NCBI GenBank assembly: GCA_026184775.1
Contig: JANCYW010000006.1
Coordinates: forward strand, 1 to 64,000
Direction: 5' to 3'
Source: Cyanidium caldarium
Lineage: Eukaryota > Rhodophyta > Bangiophyceae > Cyanidiales > Cyanidiaceae
DNA length: 64,000 nt
Below, one piece after another: positions 38,018-47,017 of the stretch; the first letter of the stretch is position 1, and each line of letters begins with the position of its first letter. The translations under genes were made by a program, and so were the position numbers. Below the pieces are notes generated by a model that saw nothing but the letters and a program-made list of their open reading frames with translations, was not told the origin of the DNA and searched no databases.

Positions 38018-41000
38018 TTATTCTTTGGGATGCAAGCGGCCTTGAAGGGGCGATGTCGGGTGGCCGGGTGCCCAAAAAGGCCCGTCGTCGGTGAGACGAC
38101 CATCGGCAGAGGTGTCCGTCGGCGATACTCCTCCGCAGGCATCCCATTCCGGTAGTTCCTGCAGGATCGCCTGACGAGCGCGCTCCAACGGGAGCGGCAG
38201 GGCCACTTGCCCCAGCAGGTCCACCCACTGGCGGTCCAGCGTCAGCGGTGTCTGCCCCGACCGGCGCCAGCACCACGCGGTGAGGAGCATCTGCGCCACG
38301 GCGGTGAAACGCCACGGTGCGTGCAAACGACCGAGGTACGCCCGGGCACGACGCACGCCCGGTCGGGGACTGGCGTCGAGCAGTGCCTCGCGCTCTAACC
38401 ACGCCCGTGCTTGGTCGATCAGCTGGGCGGCCTCGGTGTATAAAGTGGAGCGTCCGCGGCGGTCATACGGCTGCGTGGCCGCGGGTGTCGCTGTCGAAAA
38501 TGCCGCTCGCGCCAACCACGGACGCGTCAGCAGCGGCTCGCTCCAAAGGTTGCACAGCGCATCGGCCACAAAAATGACCTCGTCGTGCGAAGATGCCGAG
38601 ATGCCATCGTCGATATCTCCCCCGTCGTCGTTCTCAACTTTGGTGGCCCATTGGGTCGCCCCGAACACATCCCACCACATCCGGTCGTCGCGTCGCTCGT
38701 GCGTGGCACCCGACAACGACAACAGCAGGCGTCGGGCGTGTTCCGCGCTTGGCGTCGACAACAAAGCCCGGCATAACACCGGGAGAGCGGCAGTCGAGCG
38801 CATGACCGGCCCGCGGCATCCCAACAAAGCGTGCGCCCCGTGTGCGGCCACTCGCCGCACCGCCTCATCGTCGTCTTCCAGCAAGCGCAATACCAGCAGC
38901 AATAAAGACGCCGGCAATGCATCGGGTACCCTATTGCACCCCGCGACGTGGCACGGCGTGCGCACTGCCGTGAGCAGCGACCAGGCCACCGCCAGATGGA
39001 CCGACCAGGATGCGTCCTTCGAAGCGCTCGGTCGCAGCTGCGCCCACAGGTATTCTGCGCATTCGGTAGGTGCATGGCGGGCACACAGCAGCCGGCCCAG
39101 GGCCACGGTGCAGGCGTTGTGCACCGACAATGTGCGCGTGCGCTGCGCCAACGCCGCCAGCGCGAATATCGCTCGCGAGTCGCCTCGAGGGGCCAGGGCG
39201 CCGACGGCGCACGTCAAGTGGCATTGCACGGTGACGTTGGGCTCGCGTTCCAGCTGCGATAATACGGTCGGTTGCAGCGCATCAATGGTTGGCGGATCCG
39301 GCGGTAGATGCGTTGCCGCCATCGCTGCCATGGCGCGCACCTCGTACATCGGGTGCTCGCGCAAATGCGTACCAAGCTCGGTGACCAGCGCATTCATCTC
39401 GCCTTCATCGCCCCACCGATACAGCCACTGCGTGGCCATGCTGGCCAACAGCACCGCCCCGGGACGGCTCGCATCGGCGTCGGCAATAACGCGCCGACAG
39501 AAAGCGGCATGTGCCACCGTGCACGGTACCGCCGCCTCCACCAACAGTTGCATCCACTCGGCGCACACCACCGCCCCGAAATCTCCATATATTTCTGCCG
39601 CCGACAACGCCCGTGCCGCCGACAACACCGCAGCAGCATGCGGCGATGCCAATCGCCACAACGCTCGCCAACACCACACCTTGCCGTGCGCCGCGTTGGA
39701 CGAATCGGTGCGTCCGTCCCACCGCAGCAGCCAAGACGGCAGCCGGTCGGCGCCCGCGAAGATGCCCCACGCCAACGCCGCCCGCTTGCGCACGACATAG
39801 CTCGCGGAACGGGTGCAGCAATGCAGCAGGTCATCCAGCAAGCGCACCCGCAACCCGAGGTTTTGAGCGTCCCCGTCCTCCAGAGGGGAGTCCACCTCGA
39901 TCGTCGGCGATACATTGGCCAGCAGCGACAACACCGCCGCCGCAGCGACACGTGCGCCATGCGCCTCGCGTACCTCTCGTCGCAACACCGCCCGCATCGG
40001 TTCCACCAGCGCCGCGTGCCGCACCAGGAACGTCTCCACCGACAGGGTGTCCCGTCGCACGGTCAGAGAGGAAGCATTCCAGATCGCCTCTGTTGCCGAC
40101 GGGGCATCGGCGGGGTCATCGTCGACAGCAGCACTCGGCGTCTGCGGCGTTGCACCGAGTAGATGCGTGGCACAGGCCGCAAACACCTGCGACGATGCAT
40201 TGCGCACCATCCAATGCGACTGCATGCCCTCCAACGCCAACAGCACGCCCTCGGTGATGGCAAACGGCGGCAGGCGCCGCTGCAGCCGCGTGTCCGTCAA
40301 CAGCGCTTTGATCAGGTTCAGCGCATGCACCACCGCCACCTCCGAGTGCGTCTGGCGCTGCCGCCCGATCTGCAGCAACTGCCGCAACACCGCCGCCAGT
40401 GGCGCTCGCTCGTCGGCCGCCAACGCACCCCTTATCAAAAGCGGAACGCCCGCCGAGCGCCGCAACGCATACAACGAGTCGCTGACGGAGAGGCGAGCGA
40501 TCGTGTCGTGCAGAATGGCACCCGGCACCGCTCGTACCGCCTCGTGTGCACACCGCGACAGCGCGGTGCACAGGCGGAACCAGGCCTGCGCGGCATGGCT
40601 GCACACGCCGTTGTGCGCAGTGCCCAGCAACACCGACGATACGCATTGCGCCAGCCGCTTCGCGTCCCGTTCCGGTGCCGATAAACTGGATGCTCCATCG
40701 ACTGCCACATTCTCCTCCAGTGTCGCACAGAGCCACGACGCCGCCGCAGCCGCCAGGTACATCGTCTCTTTCAGCATCATGAACACGTCGTGCATCCCAA
40801 GCGGCTCGTCGGTGCCGGCTTCGCTCCCGGACGCGTTCTCATCGTCGTCCGCTTCCATGAACTCGGCGCGCACAAGGCCCTCCGTCGCCAACACCCGCAC
40901 TCGCGCCGACGATCCACCACCGGTGCGCAGGGCACCACCGTGACCGCCTCCGCCGAGCAACCACCGCTCCACCAGGCGCTCACACAACTCGATCAGTTGT

Positions 41001-43924
41001 GGAATGTTCAGCGGGGCGTTGCGGGCATGCAGCGGGCGCCATTCGAGATGCTCGCTCAACAGCTGCCGCAACAACAGCACGTAGCCGTGGTGCACGTGCC
41101 CTCTTCGTAACAGCTCTTCCACCAGCCACTTTGCCAACACCTGTGCCTGCAGCGGCGGTAACCCGCCGTCGGAAGAGGTATCGCCTCCCCCAATCGAGAG
41201 CGCCCCCGTCGTATCCTCTCCCCCCTCGGGGGCGCAGAGCACACAACGCAGGATGCGCACACCGGCGTCGGCATCACGGGGTCGGCGCGAGCGCACCAGC
41301 GGCCACGCCAGCGCAGCCGCTTCCCGTCGAGCCGCCCACACGTCCCCATCGACGCGGCACCAGAGATGCGCACGGGCCACCGGCAACGCAGCCGCCCGCA
41401 CCCGATCGAACGGGTCCATCAGAGCGCCCAACGCCGCCCAGCCGCACGCCTCTCGCAGGTGCTGCTCAGACGGTTGCTCGCGCGCCGCAATCCACTCCCA
41501 CGCATCCGCCGGCACCGCCTGCAACAACCGCAGCGCCGACCACTGCCGTTCCGGATGAGCACCGGGACACAACTGCGATGCCAGCTGCCAAATCCATCGT
41601 TGGAAAAAGCGGCCGACGCGCTCGGTATAAAGAGCAGCAGCATCCGGCATCGCCGTATGGTGCATCCGTCGTGTCGCTGCCCACGATGCCATCAGGTGCG
41701 TGTCCATGAAGTGCTCGACGATGCGCACGTATTTCTCGTGAATGCGTCCCTTGAGCAGCCACGGCGCCGTCTCGTGCAGCAGCGCCAACACCGCCTCGTC
41801 CACATGCGCGGTGGTGGACGCGGACGGATGCGTCAACAGTTGCAGCGCGTTGAGCGCCAGCGTGTCCTCCTCGGCGAGCAACGATCGCAGCAGAACCTCG
41901 CGGTGCAGTCGCAACGTCGTCGATGCGTCCTCCGTAACGCATCCGGTGGCACTCCCGTCAGTGTCCTCCACGATATGCACTCGGCGAATCCGACCGCGCT
42001 GCACCGCCACTGCGGCCACGGCCAACGCCACTGCTTCATCCAGTGCATTCGGAACGTGTTCCGTCCCAGACACTCCTAGTCCATCCACCCACGACTGCAG
42101 CACCCGCAGCGACATGCCGCTGCGGAACAGCGCCGGCGTCGCATAATTCAGCAGCGTCTGCGCGGCGTTCAGCGGATGCTGCAGCGGATGGCGCATGCCG
42201 TCGCCCCAGAGTCGTCGCACCGAGCGCAACACCATCGGCGCCGCCACTCGCTCAACGTAATGGACATCTTCCTCCACCGCTTGCTCCCAGAGATGCTGCA
42301 GAAAATGCATCGCCGGACGTGCCAGACGCTGCTGATGTCGTGCCATCACCGATAGCGTCTCCGACTCCAGCGTCGGACGGCGTTGCAACAGCCAGCGGGC
42401 GCCGACCACCGGCACCAACAACGCCAGACCGGTGTATCGGTGGCGACGGGTCGGCGGTGTCTCCAGCAACTCCGTCGCCCAGTAGCGCGCCAGCGCCGTT
42501 CGGTCTGCCGCCTCCATCTGGCGCTCCGCTCGTTGCAGCAACGCCGCCATGAATCGCTCTGTGCAAGCCCGCTCGTCCCGCATCAGCAGTCGATGCAGTA
42601 CCGGCGTGGAGATGGCAAAGTCGGTCGTCTCGATGCCGTGCACCAGCGTGTCGACCGCCAGCGTCCGCGTGTGCACATCGGCAGTGGCATCCAAGTAGAG
42701 TGCCAGCACCTCTTCCAGAACGTCGGCCACGGGACGTCCCTGCTGGATATCGCCGGGGCGTTTGGACGAACACGGAGGTGCCGCAGCGTCGTGGAATGCG
42801 TCGGCATTGTGGAATCCAGTCCCTCGGCGAGTTGCGGCGAACAACTGTGCCCGGGCCAGTGCCAGCCGGCTATACAACGGCAGTGCCGGATGTTCTGCCC
42901 CCGTCGCATCGCGCACCACGCCATTCTCCCGCGCACCGCAATCACCGCGAAGCGACACCCACGCCGTGGCCGCGTTCATCGTGACGCTGTGCGACACCTC
43001 GGGCGCGCACAGTAGTGCCCAGAGCGCCGGCCGACTCTCGTCTCGATGCAGTTGGGCGACCACACGGCAGGCGGCGCGAGCGATGTCGTCCACCACGGCA
43101 GGCAGCAGCTTCCCGAGCGATGGATCGGTATCGTCCAACGTGGCGGATGCGCAACGGTGCTGATGGCGCTGCTGTCTCTGCGCATGCAGCCGCAAGACCC
43201 GATCCGCCAAGGCGGCAGCTGCCGCGACCACTGCGGCGTCGTCCTCGACACAGTGCTTCCAGGCAGAACTATCCAGCAGGCAGGCGACACCGCGGATCCG
43301 ATACACGGGAATGGTGGTCGCGGATGCGGCACTGCACCGGTCACCCTCACTCTGCAGCAGTGCCTCACGGACCCGTCGCCGTAGATGACCGGAGACGAGG
43401 GGCCATGCGTTCAGTCGCTCCGTCCGCTCTCCTCCCTCATTTCTTGCGCTCGCCATCTCCACCACGCGTTGCACGTGTTGCGCTAGAGATATCTGGCCGG
43501 ACGCAACCACGTGCGGCGCCTCGAACAGCGCCACTGCCATCAGCTCCACCAAGCACTGCAGCACTGGAGACACCTGGGTGCTGCTGCGTACAAGCTCACC
43601 GCATACGCCGCCCAGTTGCCGCACGCCCGCGTGCAGCTCGACGGGCACGCTCGCCCGCTCCAACAGCGCGCACGCCCGCTCCAACCGGTCAGCGAACGAC
43701 GTTGACCGTTCTGTGGAGAGACACGGATTCATGGAGACTTGCTGGATGCCGTCGGTCGCCAGCGCTAGATCATTTCGTGTCTCTAGCGTCTCCCGCAACC
43801 TCTGTAGCAACGCGTGCACCCGTGGCGTTGGCAGTAGCGCCCCCTGCGACCCTGATTCCCTCTCCTCCGCCATCGTGTCCCCTGCCCACCTACCCAACTC
43901 CCGATGAGAACGCCTCCCAGTCAC
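38018..43924 (-). CDS. THADA/Trm732-like armadillo-repeat protein (DUF2428)
   Basis: Giant alpha-solenoid of 1,968 residues, the largest gene here. The diagnostic region is at about residues 1150-1250: LRRSAGVPLLIRGAL, then VVHALNLIKALLTDTRL, ITEGVLLALEGMQSHWMVRN and ASSQVFAACATHLLG. It matches the conserved core of THADA/Trm732, where RRSAG(L/V)P, a HALN(I/L) helix and VRN(S/A) recur. It is preceded by a region (MHDVFMMLKETMYL) like the DUF2428 block. Yeast Trm732 pairs with the methyltransferase Trm7 for 2'-O-methylation of tRNA position 32, and the same role is inferred. Helical repeats fill the rest. MAEERESGS at residue 18 (start 43873) is an alternative start. Divergent from ADA2. Confidence 0.82.
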   Translation of the reverse strand: MTGRRSHRELGRWAGDTMAEERESGSQGALLPTPRVHALLQRLRETLETRNDLALATDGIQQVSMNPCLSTERSTSFADRLERACALLERASVPVELHAGVRQLGGVCGELVRSSTQVSPVLQCLVELMAVALFEAPHVVASGQISLAQHVQRVVEMASARNEGGERTERLNAWPLVSGHLRRRVREALLQSEGDRCSAASATTIPVYRIRGVACLLDSSAWKHCVEDDAAVVAAAAALADRVLRLHAQRQQRHQHRCASATLDDTDPSLGKLLPAVVDDIARAACRVVAQLHRDESRPALWALLCAPEVSHSVTMNAATAWVSLRGDCGARENGVVRDATGAEHPALPLYSRLALARAQLFAATRRGTGFHNADAFHDAAAPPCSSKRPGDIQQGRPVADVLEEVLALYLDATADVHTRTLAVDTLVHGIETTDFAISTPVLHRLLMRDERACTERFMAALLQRAERQMEAADRTALARYWATELLETPPTRRHRYTGLALLVPVVGARWLLQRRPTLESETLSVMARHQQRLARPAMHFLQHLWEQAVEEDVHYVERVAAPMVLRSVRRLWGDGMRHPLQHPLNAAQTLLNYATPALFRSGMSLRVLQSWVDGLGVSGTEHVPNALDEAVALAVAAVAVQRGRIRRVHIVEDTDGSATGCVTEDASTTLRLHREVLLRSLLAEEDTLALNALQLLTHPSASTTAHVDEAVLALLHETAPWLLKGRIHEKYVRIVEHFMDTHLMASWAATRRMHHTAMPDAAALYTERVGRFFQRWIWQLASQLCPGAHPERQWSALRLLQAVPADAWEWIAAREQPSEQHLREACGWAALGALMDPFDRVRAAALPVARAHLWCRVDGDVWAARREAAALAWPLVRSRRPRDADAGVRILRCVLCAPEGGEDTTGALSIGGGDTSSDGGLPPLQAQVLAKWLVEELLRRGHVHHGYVLLLRQLLSEHLEWRPLHARNAPLNIPQLIELCERLVERWLLGGGGHGGALRTGGGSSARVRVLATEGLVRAEFMEADDDENASGSEAGTDEPLGMHDVFMMLKETMYLAAAAASWLCATLEENVAVDGASSLSAPERDAKRLAQCVSSVLLGTAHNGVCSHAAQAWFRLCTALSRCAHEAVRAVPGAILHDTIARLSVSDSLYALRRSAGVPLLIRGALAADERAPLAAVLRQLLQIGRQRQTHSEVAVVHALNLIKALLTDTRLQRRLPPFAITEGVLLALEGMQSHWMVRNASSQVFAACATHLLGATPQTPSAAVDDDPADAPSATEAIWNASSLTVRRDTLSVETFLVRHAALVEPMRAVLRREVREAHGARVAAAAVLSLLANVSPTIEVDSPLEDGDAQNLGLRVRLLDDLLHCCTRSASYVVRKRAALAWGIFAGADRLPSWLLRWDGRTDSSNAAHGKVWCWRALWRLASPHAAAVLSAARALSAAEIYGDFGAVVCAEWMQLLVEAAVPCTVAHAAFCRRVIADADASRPGAVLLASMATQWLYRWGDEGEMNALVTELGTHLREHPMYEVRAMAAMAATHLPPDPPTIDALQPTVLSQLEREPNVTVQCHLTCAVGALAPRGDSRAIFALAALAQRTRTLSVHNACTVALGRLLCARHAPTECAEYLWAQLRPSASKDASWSVHLAVAWSLLTAVRTPCHVAGCNRVPDALPASLLLLVLRLLEDDDEAVRRVAAHGAHALLGCRGPVMRSTAALPVLCRALLSTPSAEHARRLLLSLSGATHERRDDRMWWDVFGATQWATKVENDDGGDIDDGISASSHDEVIFVADALCNLWSEPLLTRPWLARAAFSTATPAATQPYDRRGRSTLYTEAAQLIDQARAWLEREALLDASPRPGVRRARAYLGRLHAPWRFTAVAQMLLTAWCWRRSGQTPLTLDRQWVDLLGQVALPLPLERARQAILQELPEWDACGGVSPTDTSADGRLTDDGPFWAPGHPTSPLQGRLHPKE

Positions 43925-44123
43925 CGGATTCCTCCTTCATGTCCCCTTCATCGGCTCTCCGCCTCCATCGCCGCGCTCCCCGGAGGCCTCCGCGTCGGTT
44001 CCGAACGTTCGGGCCCGCGCACCGCCTTCCCCTTGGGTGCTCTCACCGGCTCCGCGCCTCATTTCCAGGGGTCTACATGCCCACAGACGCATATCATCCT
44101 GACTTGATACTACTGCTGCCCTC

Positions 44124-45692
44124 ATGGATGTCCCTGCCACCGGTTTATTGAAGCACGAGTTGTCGGGGGAGCGCCCTGCGCCGCTGGCTTCCAAGCGGCG
44201 GCGCTCGCACAAGAAGGGCAGCAAGGAGCTGGTGGCATCGACCGGCGGCCGCTTTCACTGCAACAACTGCGCGCGGGACATTTCCGACACGGTGCGGATA
44301 CGCTGCGCGGTGTGCGTGGAGTACGATCTGTGCATCGACTGTTTCTCGATCGGCGCGGAGACCGACGACCACCGCTGTGACCACGACTACCGGGTGCTGG
44401 AAGTGGTGGAGGCAGAACTGTTCGAGGACGGCTGGACGGCGGCCGAGGAGGAGCGACTGCTGGAGGCACTAGAATATTATGGTATTGGCAACTGGGCCGA
44501 TGTGGCCACCATGATCGGTGGCGGCAAGAATGCCGAGTACGCGCGGGTGCACTACCAGCGGGCGTACCTGGACGCCACGCGGCACTGCCTGCCGGACATT
44601 CACCGCCACAGCTTGCTGCCGCGGCCACCGCCCGAGCTGGCGGCCGACCCGCCGGAGCCGGACCCGCGCAGCCTGAAGGTGATGCACGAGCACACCATCG
44701 ACGAGATGTCCGGCTACATGCCCAAACGCGGCGACTTTGTGTACGAGTGGGACAACGAGCGGGAGGAGATACTGGCCGACACCGAGATCGAGCCCAATGA
44801 GCACGCGCGCGATATCGAGCTGAAGACGCGTCTGATGGAGATCTACAACCAGCGTTTGGACGGGCGACGCGAGCGCCGGGAGTTTGCGCTGCAGTCGGGC
44901 TTGTGGAACCTGAAAGCGAAGGAACGCATGGAGCGACAGATGAGCACGGAGCTGCGGGAGGTGTGGGACAAGTCGCGGCCGCTGTTCCGTTTCGCGTACG
45001 ACCGCCACGTGCATGAGCGGCTGCTGTTGGGACTGGTGCAAGAGCGACAACTGCGCGAGCGCATCGAGGAGCTGACGGCGGCGCGGGAACGGCTGGAGGC
45101 GCACACCTTGGCGCAGGCGGCGCCGCTCCGACACACTGTGCATCTGACGCCGGGCATCGGGCGCGTGTTGCCCCCACCCGAACAGCTGCTGCGGCAGGTG
45201 CTGGGCGCGTCGGCAGCAGCGGTGGCCTCGCTGGACGCGACGCAGCGCGAGCGCCTGCTGCGCGCCCACGGCTACGACCTCTACTTTGAACAGTGCCAAG
45301 CGTGGACCAGTCCACGCAAACAGAGCGGTCCGGAGCTCTTCTGCATGGACGGGGTGGAGTTGCTCAGCCGCGCCGAGATCGATCTGTGCGCCGCTCTGCG
45401 CATGTCACCGCACCAGTATCTGGTGTGCAAACAGACGCTGGTGATGGAGAACGCGCGCGCCGGCAGCGTGCGGCGCAAAGATGTGCGCAATGTGCTGGGT
45501 ATTGACGACCGCAAAGCCTGTCGCCTTTACGACGCGCTGGTGAGCAGTGGGGTGGTGTTGGCAGCGCCGGCGAGTGGACCGCCGACGACTACCGCTGTAG
45601 CAGCGCCGCGAGAGGCCGCGATCGCGAATGCCACGGCCGTAGCCGACGGCGACGAGTCCAGGGCGCCCAGCGTCGATCCGGGCGTGTCATGA
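44124..45692 (+). CDS. ADA2: Transcriptional adaptor ADA2 (SAGA/GCN5 complex)
   Basis: Co-activator subunit that binds and stimulates the histone acetyltransferase GCN5. The 522-residue product has all family domains in order. The ZZ zinc finger is at about 44-90 (FHCNNCARDISDTVRIRC, then CVEYDLCIDCF). The SANT domain is at about 104-150 (DGWTAAEEERLLEALEYYG, IGNWADVATMIG). The ADA2 middle region includes GYMPKRGDFVYEWDN and DIELKTRLMEIYNQRL. A SWIRM domain near 405-485 (LSRAEIDLCAALRMSPHQYL) ends with the DxxKACRLYDAL helix. The N-terminal 43 residues are basic. Convergent with the lunapark-like gene. Confidence 0.95.
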   Translation: MDVPATGLLKHELSGERPAPLASKRRRSHKKGSKELVASTGGRFHCNNCARDISDTVRIRCAVCVEYDLCIDCFSIGAETDDHRCDHDYRVLEVVEAELFEDGWTAAEEERLLEALEYYGIGNWADVATMIGGGKNAEYARVHYQRAYLDATRHCLPDIHRHSLLPRPPPELAADPPEPDPRSLKVMHEHTIDEMSGYMPKRGDFVYEWDNEREEILADTEIEPNEHARDIELKTRLMEIYNQRLDGRRERREFALQSGLWNLKAKERMERQMSTELREVWDKSRPLFRFAYDRHVHERLLLGLVQERQLRERIEELTAARERLEAHTLAQAAPLRHTVHLTPGIGRVLPPPEQLLRQVLGASAAAVASLDATQRERLLRAHGYDLYFEQCQAWTSPRKQSGPELFCMDGVELLSRAEIDLCAALRMSPHQYLVCKQTLVMENARAGSVRRKDVRNVLGIDDRKACRLYDALVSSGVVLAAPASGPPTTTAVAAPREAAIANATAVADGDESRAPSVDPGVS

Positions 45693-45752
45693 GATACGAC
45701 ATGAAAGAGGTGCATATGATCCAGTGCACGGAATCGTCGAGAATGACATGCC

Positions 45753-46838
45753 TCACGTCGAGGGCGACAAAGAACGCCGACGTCGCGGTCGTCGCGATGT
45801 GCTGGCGGCGGAATCGCCGGCTGCGGTCACCGGAGCCGTCTCGGGTGCGCGCGCCTCCGCTCCGCCGGACGCCGACGCACTGGCCTCGATGCTCGGTTGC
45901 AGGTCGGAGCGTTTGGCGCTGCCGCCGCTGGAGCGCCGCAACTGCCGAATGGTTTGCAGTGGCGAGCTGTCGGCGTCGTCCCGCTCAACGCCGGCATGAG
46001 CGCGTGAACCGCGCTCCTCCAGCAATAACTGCATTTGGCTGGCCAGTTGCTGGACCTGAATGCGTAGCGCCTCCTTCTCAGAGCGCTCCACTTGCAACTG
46101 CTGCCACACTAGCCGCAAATGCTGCAGTGCTTGCTGTTCGCGTTCACTGAGCGCGGCCGTCTGTTCGTCGTCGCCAGCCAGCAGCTCCACCACCCGGTTG
46201 CTGAGGCGGGCCATGGGTGAAGGCGATCCGGGCGCCGCCTCAGCAAAAGCCGGTTCGGCGGTCTCGTCGCCTTCGTTCGGCAGGGGCGCTTCTTTGGCAG
46301 TGGCTGGCGCTCTCTCTCCGGCATCCTTGCCGCGCAGTTTGCCGGAAGCAGCGGCCGCATCCGCCGGCCCGCCGTACTTTTCGATCAGGTATAGCGTCTC
46401 GTAGTACCGCGTGCGTTTCTTCAGCTGCTCGATGCGCTCCGTCTTCTCCTGGCGCAACGCGTTCAACGCCTCGACGGCGCGCTCAATACCCCAGTCGTAC
46501 CACAACGCCGCCACTTTGTACAGCGCCAGATACACCGCGCCGCCCAACGCCACCACCACCACCACCGTCTTGCCCACTTCAGACGCGCCCGCCTCACTCA
46601 CCCGCCACCACAGCCGTTGCGGGAACAGGTAGACGTACGCCGCCAACACCGTCGCCCCGGCAAACGCGTACACCCGGAATGCCGTGAGCACCCGCTCGCG
46701 CCTCCGTCTACGCACCTCCAACCTCCGCGAAACCACCCCCACTCGGTGCTCCAACCGTTCCAATTGTCGCTCTTCCTCCTCTGCACTAGGCGCACCCCTT
46801 AGGGAAAGAAATCGAGGCAACCACTGAGACCAGCGCAT
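45753..46838 (-). CDS. Lunapark-like ER membrane protein
   Basis: A 361-residue protein with the lunapark N-terminal layout. A short start (MRWSQWLPRFLSLRG) is followed by a coiled coil (about 20-45) and two hydrophobic helices (about 50-70 and 88-108) separated by a short loop. A second coiled coil comes next (ALNALRQEKTERIEQLKKRT) with YYETLYLIEKYGG directly after. Lunapark stabilises three-way junctions of the ER network. The usual C-terminal Cys4 zinc ribbon is not seen. A coiled-coil segment (about 220-275) and a Ser/Arg-rich tail replace it, so this is either a reduced member or only a structural look-alike. Divergent from the TrhO fusion gene. Confidence 0.62.
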   Translation of the reverse strand: MRWSQWLPRFLSLRGAPSAEEEERQLERLEHRVGVVSRRLEVRRRRRERVLTAFRVYAFAGATVLAAYVYLFPQRLWWRVSEAGASEVGKTVVVVVALGGAVYLALYKVAALWYDWGIERAVEALNALRQEKTERIEQLKKRTRYYETLYLIEKYGGPADAAAASGKLRGKDAGERAPATAKEAPLPNEGDETAEPAFAEAAPGSPSPMARLSNRVVELLAGDDEQTAALSEREQQALQHLRLVWQQLQVERSEKEALRIQVQQLASQMQLLLEERGSRAHAGVERDDADSSPLQTIRQLRRSSGGSAKRSDLQPSIEASASASGGAEARAPETAPVTAAGDSAASTSRRPRRRRSLSPST

Positions 46839-47017
46839 GGTACACGCATAACGCGAGTGCTGCCGACCGGACCGCAGAGGTTCCCGCGCCGGATTCCGCT
46901 TCGGTCGACGACGGTCCTGCCGAGGGGTTGCAGGCGCTCGAATCGGTTGGGCGGTGCATGCAACGCTGTGGGCGGTGGATAAAAGAGGTCAATCACATAC
47001 GGACACTGTCAATCAGA

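Noticed and set aside
38280-39800. 506-residue plus-strand frame
   Set aside because: Antisense to the THADA-like gene; Ser/Arg/Ala-rich shadow, as are the similar frames at 39915-40943 and 43015-44151.
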